A model generated the notes under the pieces. The model was not told the DNA's origin, searched no databases, and worked only from the letters and a program-made list of their open reading frames with translations. This document shows, piece by piece, positions 8,882 to 16,724 of a DNA stretch of 64,000 bases. The number at the start of each line of letters is the position of its first letter. Position 1 is the first letter of the stretch. This DNA comes from an uncultured Paracoccaceae bacterium (GTDB taxonomy: Bacteria; Pseudomonadota; Alphaproteobacteria; Rhodobacterales; Rhodobacteraceae), in assembly GCA_947489445.1 (NCBI GenBank), contig CANLDN010000010.1, positions 124,001 to 188,000 of the forward strand. The letters are read 5' to 3'. The position numbers and the translations under genes are program-made.

Positions 8882-10243
8882 TCAATTTTCGCCCTTGGGC
8901 GGTAACAAATCTGCGACAATCGCAGCAAAATCTTTGTCCAGATAGGTTCTGGCCTTGAACAGCAAAACAGGGATGGGACTGGCAGGTTCGCGTGCCCTGA
9001 AATAGTCCTCTACCGAACTGATCAGTGGGGCGACACCGGCCCTGTTTGCGATCTCTGGCACTGGTCCGGGATCGCTTTCCGCGGCGGCCGACGCCTGACT
9101 GGCACCTTCACCTGCAAGCATCTTCAGGCGATCCATGTATAACACAAAGCCGTTGTCCGATCCGAAGGTCATCTTTGTCTGATTGGCCATTTCAGGCATC
9201 AGCGTCTCAATGGCCTCGACCAGTGGTTTGCCCACCAGCAACCTTGCTTGCGTGACCAGCAAAAGCGATGGGGCTGCCGGTTCATGGGTGGCAAGATAAC
9301 TTTCGACCGTTGTCAGGATTTGCAATGCTGCCGCGCGGTTCGGCACGCTTGTTGGCGCGACTGACGTAGGCGCAGCAGATGGCGCTGCCGGTGCTGCCGC
9401 CGTGGGGGCATCATCCGTCTGGGGCGTGTCTGCGGCTGGTTCGTCGGCAGCTTCGGCTGCAGGTGCAGCACTGCCATCAGCAGACCATGGCGTCAGGTCG
9501 CTGCGTCCGCTGTGTATAAGGCCTTGAATATCTGCGATAATACCAAGTGTATTCGACAGTGATGGCGTAAACGGGTTGTCGAGCAGCAGGCAAGCGGACT
9601 TGATCCGGGTCAGCGCATCCGCCGCCTTTGACAGCGCGGCATGCGATGCCTCAACAGCCTGGCGATTGCCCGGCGCACCAATTTCCGACAGCATCGTGCC
9701 GCTGTTCAGGCCCAGCTCACCCTCGCGGGGTTCGGCTTGCCCATTGGCCACCGTATAGCGGCGGAAGGTTACTTCACCCGCGCCTGCAAGATTGACATGT
9801 TGCAGCGGCAAGCCAACCACGACGCTGCTGCCGAGTTCATCAATTGCACTACGCCGGTCCGATCCATCCGTCGGATGAACCTCATTGGGATAGCTCTCCA
9901 ACAGGATCGCTATTCCTTCGACAGCATCTGCGAAATCAGGCAGGCGGCCCGCCAAAATCATCATCCGGGACAGCAGCGACAGCAAACGCAGATCGCGGCT
10001 ACGCTTCAAAAGCGCTGTAATGGTTTTCTTTTCCGCCGCATGGGGGATGGATTTAGGGTCGAATGTAACGCCGGGCGTGAACTCGTCATCGGGGGCCTTG
10101 ATACCGGGGACAAAGAACCGTTCCGGCATCCGCGACTCTGCTTCGTAGTAATAATCAACGAATGCGGCGTCGTCGGACGCTTCAAGATCGGGTCCGCATG
10201 GCGCATCATCCGACACTGGTTCTGCCAGCCAATCAAGGCTCAT
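8882..10243 (-). CDS. tssA: T6SS assembly protein TssA (ImpA family)
   Basis: TssA proteins organise the baseplate or cap the distal sheath during T6SS assembly. This 453-aa protein has the ImpA N-terminal domain (residues about 5-120, with DAPCGPDLEAS and the Tyr-rich stretch after it), a long Ala/Pro-rich linker (about 250-300), and a C-terminal segment with DYFRAREPASPIPVLLFKAR near residues 417-436 that is found in the short-type TssA proteins. It stands apart from its neighbours by 128 bp upstream and 124 bp downstream, so it may be its own transcription unit. Confidence 0.9.
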   Translation of the reverse strand: MSLDWLAEPVSDDAPCGPDLEASDDAAFVDYYYEAESRMPERFFVPGIKAPDDEFTPGVTFDPKSIPHAAEKKTITALLKRSRDLRLLSLLSRMMILAGRLPDFADAVEGIAILLESYPNEVHPTDGSDRRSAIDELGSSVVVGLPLQHVNLAGAGEVTFRRYTVANGQAEPREGELGLNSGTMLSEIGAPGNRQAVEASHAALSKAADALTRIKSACLLLDNPFTPSLSNTLGIIADIQGLIHSGRSDLTPWSADGSAAPAAEAADEPAADTPQTDDAPTAAAPAAPSAAPTSVAPTSVPNRAAALQILTTVESYLATHEPAAPSLLLVTQARLLVGKPLVEAIETLMPEMANQTKMTFGSDNGFVLYMDRLKMLAGEGASQASAAAESDPGPVPEIANRAGVAPLISSVEDYFRAREPASPIPVLLFKARTYLDKDFAAIVADLLPPKGEN

Positions 10244-10371
10244 AAGATGTCTTTCCTAGTAATCAGCAAGTACCCAATCCAACTTATGGTTAACGTTCAT
10301 CAACATCTATAAAGGTGTCTTGATGCGGCGCAGGCGTCAAGCAAGGGATTCCAGACCTTTTTGCCGCAACA

Positions 10372-11697
10372 TCAACGCTGTGCCGCAGACACTGCTGCCG
10401 AATAGCTTTCAGCGAAGTGTTTCAAAAAGACGTCAAGCATGCCGTTTTCGTGGTGTGCTGCCTTTGCATCCCAGCGTTTGACAAACTCATCCCATGATTT
10501 GCGGCGCCCACCGGCAAGAAGACCGCCACCCGTTGCTTCCTCAATCGCTTCAGGTGCCAGGTCTTCCAACAACTTGACCAGCGCAGGCTGGATAGCTGCA
10601 AAAACCGCCATCTGGTGCAATTTCACATCACTTAGGGCCGATGCCACGCCCGTCCCGCCCTTCATAAAGCCGTCACGGGGTTCCACGAACATCACTTCCA
10701 GCGCTTGTGTGGGATCGGGCAGAAATTTCAGTGGATTGTTGTCGGTCACGCCCATCATCGTGCGATCGCCGCCACGGGTGAACTGCTTGGCCGCCGCGCG
10801 ATCCTGCAAAAGGGCCATCAATTCCGTCGCCACAGCGCGCATCGTCTGACCCAACTCGCGGGCCAAAGCCTCTGCATCGGCGGCGGTGCCACCGGGCTGC
10901 GGTGTCAGTCCGGCACCTTCGTAAAACGCGGCCAGAATAGCGGCGCTATGATCAACGGCAGGTGGCGGCGCTACGGCAGGTTGTGGGGGTGCCGGTTGCG
11001 CGGCTGGCGGTGCAGCAGCGGGGGGTGGTGTCGGGTTGGGTGCATTTGGCGCAGGCATCGAGGCCGACGCCGGGCCCGCCGCAAACGGTGAATCCGAACC
11101 ACCAAATGGTGATGGGGCCGCAGCCGGAATAGGGGCCGCCGATGGCTGTGGCGCAGGTTGCGGCACGGGCGCGGGTGCCGGTGTGGGTGTAGGCTGCGGG
11201 GCGATGGGGTTGACGATAAATTCGCTTGCAAAATCCTCAAACACGCCCGGATCGGGGCGCGGATTGGGATCAATCGGCGCGCTTGGCGCGGATGATACCG
11301 CCCATGGATCCGCATCATCAAAGGCAGAGGGGGCAGGGCTTGGTGCGGCAGGTGTCGCACGCGGGGCGGGGGCCGGGGCACCGGCGCCAAGGGTCACGGT
11401 GATGAAGTAATTGCCGACCTGAAACCTGTCACCTGCGCTCAACTGATGGGCGCCTTCGATGCGGTGGCGCTGCCCATCGAGAAAAACACCATTGGTCGAC
11501 ACATCGGTTAGCCAGTAGCTGCCATCGCGAAACGCGATGTCGAAATGATGGCTCGAGATATGCTTTTGCGGGTCCGGTAACGTCCAATCCATTGACGCGG
11601 ACCGGCCAACCGACATGCCCTTCCCCGTGACGGTCGCGGATGTGGGTCCGCCGTCAGGAAGCCTGTCATAGTTTTCGATCTGTAATGTCAGTGTCAT
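10372..11697 (-). CDS. tagH: T6SS-associated FHA-domain protein TagH
   Basis: FHA proteins of T6SS loci read Ser/Thr phosphorylation and control assembly post-translationally. The N-terminal FHA domain (about residues 20-95) contains GRSASMDWTLPDP and the SSHHFDI loop. A Pro/Ala-rich linker of about 130 residues follows, then the conserved T6SS FHA C-terminal domain (about 245-441, with the MFVEPRDGF and FVKRWDAKAAHH segments). The ATG at 11697 is chosen over a TTG three codons upstream because the protein begins naturally with MTLTLQIENYD. No PpkA kinase or PppA phosphatase is visible here; they may be to the left or absent. Confidence 0.9.
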   Translation of the reverse strand: MTLTLQIENYDRLPDGGPTSATVTGKGMSVGRSASMDWTLPDPQKHISSHHFDIAFRDGSYWLTDVSTNGVFLDGQRHRIEGAHQLSAGDRFQVGNYFITVTLGAGAPAPAPRATPAAPSPAPSAFDDADPWAVSSAPSAPIDPNPRPDPGVFEDFASEFIVNPIAPQPTPTPAPAPVPQPAPQPSAAPIPAAAPSPFGGSDSPFAAGPASASMPAPNAPNPTPPPAAAPPAAQPAPPQPAVAPPPAVDHSAAILAAFYEGAGLTPQPGGTAADAEALARELGQTMRAVATELMALLQDRAAAKQFTRGGDRTMMGVTDNNPLKFLPDPTQALEVMFVEPRDGFMKGGTGVASALSDVKLHQMAVFAAIQPALVKLLEDLAPEAIEEATGGGLLAGGRRKSWDEFVKRWDAKAAHHENGMLDVFLKHFAESYSAAVSAAQR

Positions 11698-11733
11698 TAC
11701 ACGCAATACCTACTCGGTGATGTGGATGGCCCG

Positions 11734-12330
11734 CTAATAAACCTTGAAGAGCGATTCCGCCATGTCGATAAACCGCGCCAGAAAAATAGGTCGGCGCGAC
11801 AATTCCGCACGGGCGAGGCACGACAGGATCGCGGTATTAATCGCACGCGGCGCGCGGCTCATGTGAACGGGAGCCGGATCATTCGGAGCAATCGATCCAC
11901 CCGACCATCCCACAGCAAGTGCCAGATGCACGCCTGGTGACTTGGCCGAAGCCCAAAGCGCGTCCCGCATGACATGGTGGCGCATGGCGGTGTCCGGACG
12001 TCCAATCCAAGCGGCAACCTGTTCCATCATCTGACGGTCCAGCGGGGTCAGGGCATCGGGCATGGTACGCAGGCATTCGTGACCCCACCAGATCGCCAGT
12101 TTGGGCTGAATAGCGAATGAGGTGAACGTAATCGCCTCCTCCGGTGTGGTCGACTGACGCAAGCGCATCAGGTAATCCAAGGCCTGCTCATCCGGGCGGG
12201 GGCGTTGTTGGGTGACTTCGGCAAGCTGAGGGATCGCAACATAAAGATCGGCCAGCGTATCATATCGCGTCGCAGTTGACGGAGGTCTGGTCTTTTCTTC
12301 GTCAAGCGGAGTTGCGTCGTTGGGTGACAT
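11734..12330 (-). CDS. DUF6931 family protein, T6SS-associated
   Basis: A 198-aa cytoplasmic protein of unknown function, of a type I associate with rhodobacterial T6SS loci (DUF6931). It has no signal peptide or membrane segment. The recognisable core is a helical repeat-like region with MRLRQSTTPEEAITFTSF, KLAIWWGHECLRTM and a Trp/Gly-rich ALAVGWSGGSIAP segment. ATG at 12330 is preferred; ATG 12384 is possible, and a TTG at 12453 only adds a non-conserved-looking stretch. It is the first gene of the T6SS strand and lies 36 bp before tagH, so it is probably co-transcribed with it. Function is not known. Confidence 0.75.
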   Translation of the reverse strand: MSPNDATPLDEEKTRPPSTATRYDTLADLYVAIPQLAEVTQQRPRPDEQALDYLMRLRQSTTPEEAITFTSFAIQPKLAIWWGHECLRTMPDALTPLDRQMMEQVAAWIGRPDTAMRHHVMRDALWASAKSPGVHLALAVGWSGGSIAPNDPAPVHMSRAPRAINTAILSCLARAELSRRPIFLARFIDMAESLFKVY

Positions 12331-12668
12331 GAATAATCCGGGTCCAATCACTAAGGGCGGCAAAACACGCCGGGATGAATGCATGTAAGTTTCCGCAGTT
12401 GCAGGGCAGCCGTCAAGCACGGTTTTGGATTTGCGGCCAATGAGGGGGAACAAACTGGATGCTCAACGGCCACTGAGCGCGTCGAACACCTCAATGATTT
12501 TCCGGTTCGCGGGGCGAAGCTGCCCTAGCTGCGGTTGACGTAGCCGATCATGATTGATGTCCTTGAGTCATTTTTTGGAGGGCAGTAGCGCTTTGCGCCT
12601 GGTTGGCTTCGCCTGAGCTGGTAAAACAGATTTCAGTTTTGGCACTCACGAATGCCAGTGACGTCATC

Positions 12669-13166
12669 TTACTGGGTTGGTGCAGTAGCTGGATGTTTAG
12701 TCTCAAGACGAAATTTGAGAAACTTTGCACGGTCGTACTCAATCTCGCCAACTTGTCGCGCGCCAAGTCTGCCGAGCGCGCCCAAGTTCTTGCGAGATCG
12801 CGGCAAAAGAAATGTGACGAATGGAATTCGCTCATCGGCGGTGGCAAAGTTGATCGCCTTACTTGAGATGCGCCTTCCGAGTCCGAAAGCGTCGGGCCTT
12901 AGGACCAATCCAAAATCCCATTCGTCACCTTCTTTCTGAAAGCCGCCCCATCCGACGTACCGGTCGTTGGCTAGAAACGCCCAGTGCCCAAGTCCATCAC
13001 GAGCCCAGTACCTTTCCTTTTTTGCAACAAACCCTGCTGCAACTTTGGCATCCCACTCAAATGTTAGCAGCGGCATGTGCTCCGCTACCCGGGGGTCAGA
13101 CATGTGAGCCACAATTTCGGTTGGGTCAATTTCTGACAACCGGGCGAATGTGATTCTATCTTTCAA
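12669..13166 (-). CDS. GNAT family N-acetyltransferase
   Basis: A 165-aa GNAT-fold acetyltransferase, expected to transfer acetyl from acetyl-CoA to an amine; substrate unknown. The fold is read from the N-terminal RITFARLSEIDP strand, the central WGGFQKEGDEWDFGLVLRPDAFG-like strand pair, and the following GLGRRISSKAINFA loop and helix at the acetyl-CoA site. The start is TTG at 13166: a full AGGAGG lies 5 bp upstream, while the longer frame to 13238 has no ribosome site and no GNAT-like sequence. It is 82 bp after the methyltransferase gene and may be the last gene of that run. Confidence 0.75.
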   Translation of the reverse strand: MKDRITFARLSEIDPTEIVAHMSDPRVAEHMPLLTFEWDAKVAAGFVAKKERYWARDGLGHWAFLANDRYVGWGGFQKEGDEWDFGLVLRPDAFGLGRRISSKAINFATADERIPFVTFLLPRSRKNLGALGRLGARQVGEIEYDRAKFLKFRLETKHPATAPTQ

Positions 13167-13171
13167 GCTAG

Positions 13172-13177
13172 CCTCCT
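13172..13177 (-). promoter_or_regulatory. Ribosome binding site AGGAGG fixing a TTG start
   Basis: A perfect Shine-Dalgarno sequence (AGGAGG on the minus strand), 5 bp before the TTG at 13166. It decides the start of the GNAT acetyltransferase. Confidence 0.8.
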
Positions 13178-13248
13178 TTTGTATCCACTCGTGGCTTCCG
13201 AGGCCTTGAGCGCGCCTCAAGTGTTTTCGCTTCCCCAAGAAAGCGAAA

Positions 13249-13905
13249 TCAGAATGGGTCTGTCACAGTTTCAGCCACTCGCTTTGCAAGCAGTGTCGCT
13301 GCCGGTCCGTTGCTGGGGATTGCGCGCACATCAAACCCCGCGATGTTTTCGATTGTTTCTATCACGTGTTTCCGTGACAGAAACTGACCAGTGCCGCGAT
13401 ACAACAGGGCTTGCCGCATCAGGCTATCGGTTAGGCCGCGTGCTGGCACATGCGCACAAAACGCAAGGCAAAGCACGCCACCGGGTCGTACTACCCTGCA
13501 AAGCTCCGCTAAAGCCAAAGTTGGGTTTGGCACGGTTTCAAGCGCCCAGGCACAAGTAACGATGTCGAAGGTGCCATCCTTGAACGGCAGAGCCTCCAAT
13601 CGTCCCTTTATTTTCGGCGCAGCAATATCAACGCAACGCGCCAGCATGGCCTCTGAAGGATCCAGAAGGGTAATCACGTTGGACGGTAGCCCTTCGGCCA
13701 CCAGCGTGCGCGCCAAGTTGCCAGTGCCACACCCCGCATCAAGCAGCGCTGTACCCGGCACAGCGAGCGCACGCACCAAAGCCTCCAAAGCGGCTTGCGC
13801 CTCACCACCGGCATACCGTAACCAGCGATGATGAAGTCTGTCATAACGCGGTGCCAGCTTTTCGTATTGTGCAACTCCATCGTGCGGAGGCGTCTGTGCA
13901 AACAT
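13249..13905 (-). CDS. Class I SAM-dependent methyltransferase
   Basis: A 218-aa Rossmann-type methyltransferase. Motif I is LLDAGCGTGNLA (about residues 52-63), motif II the acidic LLDPSEAM, motif III near FDIVTCAWALETVP, followed by RVVRPGGVL. An N-terminal YEKLAPRYDRLHHRWLRY segment is typical of small-molecule methyltransferases of the UbiE/PmtA-like group. Some members methylate phospholipids or quinones; the substrate here cannot be read. ATG 13905 has AGGA upstream and is preferred to the TTG at 13959. Same strand as DUF6326 upstream (69 bp). Confidence 0.8.
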   Translation of the reverse strand: MFAQTPPHDGVAQYEKLAPRYDRLHHRWLRYAGGEAQAALEALVRALAVPGTALLDAGCGTGNLARTLVAEGLPSNVITLLDPSEAMLARCVDIAAPKIKGRLEALPFKDGTFDIVTCAWALETVPNPTLALAELCRVVRPGGVLCLAFCAHVPARGLTDSLMRQALLYRGTGQFLSRKHVIETIENIAGFDVRAIPSNGPAATLLAKRVAETVTDPF

Positions 13906-13974
13906 CTGATTGTTCCTGGGTTTTCGAAGTGCTCGCTTGACGAACACGAATAACTTCAATGGATGATCGCCCGC

Positions 13975-14373
13975 CTATGCGGCCGCATTGTCCTGATCGG
14001 GCCACGACCAAGCGGTCCATAGAATGGCCACCATGGCCGCAAGTTCGATGACAAGATGGAATGTGTCATCCAAATCAGTCGGCGCGCTGGAAAGGAGCGT
14101 CCCTGTTGTGATGATCGCGGCCAGGATTGTGACCGGACGACCGATTTTGCGGGTCAGCAGTAGCGAGAACAGAACCATCGCGATCGGGACTTGGACGAGG
14201 AAACCACCCAGAAGCATCAGCTCTTCAGTGATCTCAATACCGTTGTAATAGCCCGTCAGCAGCATCTCGAGGTGGGAGGCGATCACGAACTGGTGGATAT
14301 CGCGAAAGATAATGTTGAGCAGGATGAACAGCCATAGGGCTGAAAGCTTGGTATGTGCATCTACTGGACGCAT
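13975..14373 (-). CDS. DUF6326 family small membrane protein
   Basis: A 132-aa integral membrane protein of unknown function with four predicted helices: about 10-30 (LSALWLFILLNIIFRDIHQF), 50-75 (LLLGG and following), 80-100 (GRPVTILAAIITTGTLLSS) and 108-128 (FHLVIELAAMVAILWTAWSW). The RDIHQF motif after helix 1 resembles DUF6326. ATG 14373 has AAAGGA 8 bp upstream; an upstream extension overlaps the preceding gene and is not used. It lies 58 bp after the methyltransferase gene at 14432-15247 and is probably in one operon with it, divergent from the LysR regulator. Confidence 0.7.
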   Translation of the reverse strand: MRPVDAHTKLSALWLFILLNIIFRDIHQFVIASHLEMLLTGYYNGIEITEELMLLGGFLVQVPIAMVLFSLLLTRKIGRPVTILAAIITTGTLLSSAPTDLDDTFHLVIELAAMVAILWTAWSWPDQDNAAA

Positions 14374-14431
14374 CTTGATGTCCTTTCTTCGGTCAAATGG
14401 GGAATGGGCCGGCGGCCTGTGACCGCGAGCT

Positions 14432-15247
14432 TCAGTCATCAGGTTTCCTGCCGCTCCCCAGCCACGCAACTGTTCCGAGCCGCGCTGGAAAAGGACCGGA
14501 ATGCGTACGAATGAAGCGGAGTGCTTCTTCAGATTTTGCGCGCCAGACTTCTTCGGGCATCCGTGATTTGATGACCGTAATGGGCGCGCTGCCGGTGACG
14601 AAACTGTCCCATAGCGCCTCGGCAGACCTGAAAACGCTCACATGCTCCAGTCTACTGATCGTCACGTCATGAAAACCCGCGGTGAGCATCTCGGATGCCA
14701 GTACGTCAGGGTTTTCAAGGGAAGTGATGTCATAATCTGATACAGCACATGCTGGATCTATGCGTTGCAGCGTCTCTGCCATCAACATGAAGAGGGGTGA
14801 GTCGGACAGTCTAGACCAACTCGACACATAGGCCCGCCCGCCTGGCCGAAGGGTCCTGAACATCTCGGCATAGCCCTGGGCTCGCTCAGGAAAGAACATG
14901 AGCCCAAAGAGCGAAAACGACATGTCAAATGCATTCTTGGGGAATGGCAAGTCCTGCCCATCGGCATGGTGGACCGACACACCGGACACGGAAGTTTCGA
15001 GAATATGCCGTTCGAGAATGGCCAACATCTCGTGCGAGAAATCGACGGCCGCCACCGTCGCACCTCGCTCTGCCAAAAGTGTCGTGAGCGTTCCCGGACC
15101 ACAGGCGATGTCGGCGACATGCACCCCAGGGCTAATCCGGGCGTGCGATAGCGCCGCGCGGCCATGGGCGCGAAAGAGGTCGCCCGCTGCACTGGCATAC
15201 CCTTCGGCAACGGCGTTCCAAGGGTCGACTTTGCTGAGGATTTTCAT
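14432..15247 (-). CDS. Class I SAM-dependent methyltransferase
   Basis: A 271-aa methyltransferase of the UbiE/COQ5-like type. Motif I is VADIACGPGTLTTLL (about residues 44-58), the acidic loop is VAAVDFSHEML, and the SFSLFGLMFFP and RTLRPGGRAYVSSWSR segments follow. A substrate-facing C-terminal region of about 110 residues makes small-molecule methylation likely, but the substrate is unknown. It is the first gene leftward from the intergenic region shared with the LysR gene and so its most likely target. Confidence 0.8.
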   Translation of the reverse strand: MKILSKVDPWNAVAEGYASAAGDLFRAHGRAALSHARISPGVHVADIACGPGTLTTLLAERGATVAAVDFSHEMLAILERHILETSVSGVSVHHADGQDLPFPKNAFDMSFSLFGLMFFPERAQGYAEMFRTLRPGGRAYVSSWSRLSDSPLFMLMAETLQRIDPACAVSDYDITSLENPDVLASEMLTAGFHDVTISRLEHVSVFRSAEALWDSFVTGSAPITVIKSRMPEEVWRAKSEEALRFIRTHSGPFPARLGTVAWLGSGRKPDD

Positions 15248-15359
15248 TGTTTTTTTGCGTCCAGTTGTGATGTCGGTAGGCCTCGGAGCCGAGGTGATCC
15301 GCGTCTGTTGGTCCGCTTATCGTCATGCGTCAGCAAACAGTCGATTGCCAAAAAATGGA

Positions 15360-15378
15360 CATCTACTATACGTAGATG
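15360..15378. promoter_or_regulatory. Palindrome, candidate LysR operator
   Basis: CATCTAC-TATAC-GTAGATG is a perfect 7-bp inverted repeat with a 5-bp spacer, and it contains the T-N11-A pattern of LysR-type sites (T15362, A15374). It ends 1 bp before the ATG of the LysR gene and lies 113 bp upstream of the divergent methyltransferase gene. Position and symmetry suggest autorepression and control of the divergent operon; this is inference. Confidence 0.6.
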
Positions 15379-15379
15379 C

Positions 15380-16300
15380 ATGAACTGGGACGCCATCTCT
15401 TTCGATTGGAACCAGGTGCGTGCCTTCCTCGCAACTGCGGAAGAAGGCACGTTCAGTGCCGCCGCGCGCGCTCTGAAAACCACGCAACCGACGATCGGAC
15501 GCCAGATAACGGAGCTTGAAGATCGGCTTGGCGTGACGCTTCTGGAACGCAGCGTGAAGGGGCCGCGATTGACAGAGGCGGGCGAAACCCTGCTGCATCA
15601 CGTACGCGCCATGAGCGACGCGGCCACGATGATCTCCATGGCCGCAATTGGCCAATCCACCGAGATCTCCGGCAAGGTGCGGATCACGGCATCGGACATG
15701 TTGGCTGTGGGTCTAATTCCGAGACTCTTGATGCCGCTGCGGACGAAGGCGCCGAGGATCCGGCCTGAACTTCTACCGTCAAACGATATCAAAGATATCC
15801 TTCGCAGAGAGGCGGATATCGCGGTTCGGCATGTTCGTCCCGAACAGCCGGAACTCATCGCCCGACATGTCGGCGATCTACGAACCGGTCTTTACGGGGC
15901 GCGGGCCTATTTCGAGGAGATGGGAAAGCCTAGTACACCCCGCGAAGCCGCCGATCATGCTTTTATCGGTATACCGAGCGGCGAAGGCGTGCTCGCGGCT
16001 CTGCGAAATCTTGGAATTCCCCTGACACAGGACAGTTTTGTCATAACCAGCGACTCAGGCGTGGTCATTTCTGGGTGCCTCAAGGCTGGTTATGGTCTGT
16101 CGTTGTTGCCCGTTGCACTTTGTGATCCTGAACCAGACCTCGAACGTGTGCTGTCTGATCTCCCTACGCCTCGGATTCCGATCTGGTTGGTGACACATCG
16201 CGAGTTGCAAACGAGTAAGCGCATCCGAGTTGTCTTTGACCAACTAGCCCACGGCTTGTCGCAGGCTGCAGCAAAGATAGGGAACGCGAGCGGGCGCTAA
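15380..16300 (+). CDS. LysR-type transcriptional regulator
   Basis: A 306-aa LysR regulator. The winged HTH occupies residues about 8-66, with the signature FSAAARALKTTQPTIGRQI. The ligand-binding domain follows (GKVRITASDMLAVGLIP near 95-112, and a GLSLLPVAL stretch near 245). ATG 15380 places the HTH at the usual distance from the N-terminus; the longer frame upstream would cross the divergent promoter. Divergent from a methyltransferase-DUF6326 run, which it probably controls. The inducer is unknown. Confidence 0.9.
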   Translation: MNWDAISFDWNQVRAFLATAEEGTFSAAARALKTTQPTIGRQITELEDRLGVTLLERSVKGPRLTEAGETLLHHVRAMSDAATMISMAAIGQSTEISGKVRITASDMLAVGLIPRLLMPLRTKAPRIRPELLPSNDIKDILRREADIAVRHVRPEQPELIARHVGDLRTGLYGARAYFEEMGKPSTPREAADHAFIGIPSGEGVLAALRNLGIPLTQDSFVITSDSGVVISGCLKAGYGLSLLPVALCDPEPDLERVLSDLPTPRIPIWLVTHRELQTSKRIRVVFDQLAHGLSQAAAKIGNASGR

Positions 16301-16724
16301 GTGTCTGCACCTATGGCGTGATATACAGTCTCTATTCCCTCTTTCCGGAGAGGGTATCGTGCTCAATGACCGCTTCGGCGAATTGCACTGCCTTGCAGGA
16401 ATCAGCGTGCCGCCCCGCCGAGAGGTTTCTGCTGCAGCGAACCGCAAGATTCAGACGTAGGCTTGGTTCGCTCAGCAGACATCGGCGTGTTGGCAGCGCT
16501 GCGGATGCCCGACAGAAAACGTCAGACGACCGTTTAGTGCCCAGAGTGTAGAATGCTGCGCGGCTAACAAATGGCCGCTTTTGAATTTTGGTCGAAATTT
16601 TTGCCTGAGAAGGTAACCGCGCAGTTGAGTGCAAGTCATTGAATGCGGGGGGCAGGTCCATCCTTCGACCAATAGTAATGTCTGCGCTTGCAATCAATTT
16701 TGTCTCAGCACGTATCTGAGGACG
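16301..16724. other. 424-bp intergenic region without a gene
   Basis: No convincing CDS; the open frames have no ribosome sites and no recognisable domain. There is a 6-bp stem (CCCTCT at 16337, AGAGGG) just after the LysR stop without a T-run. The stretch from GAATGCTGCG at 16551 to about 16585 resembles a stretch at 61382-61414, suggesting a dispersed intergenic repeat. Confidence 0.5.

Noticed and set aside
12454..12668. Short open stretches (about 12463-12567, minus) that could be the end of a lost gene
   Set aside because: Only some 30 codons without a start and without a family I recognise; not enough to call a remnant.
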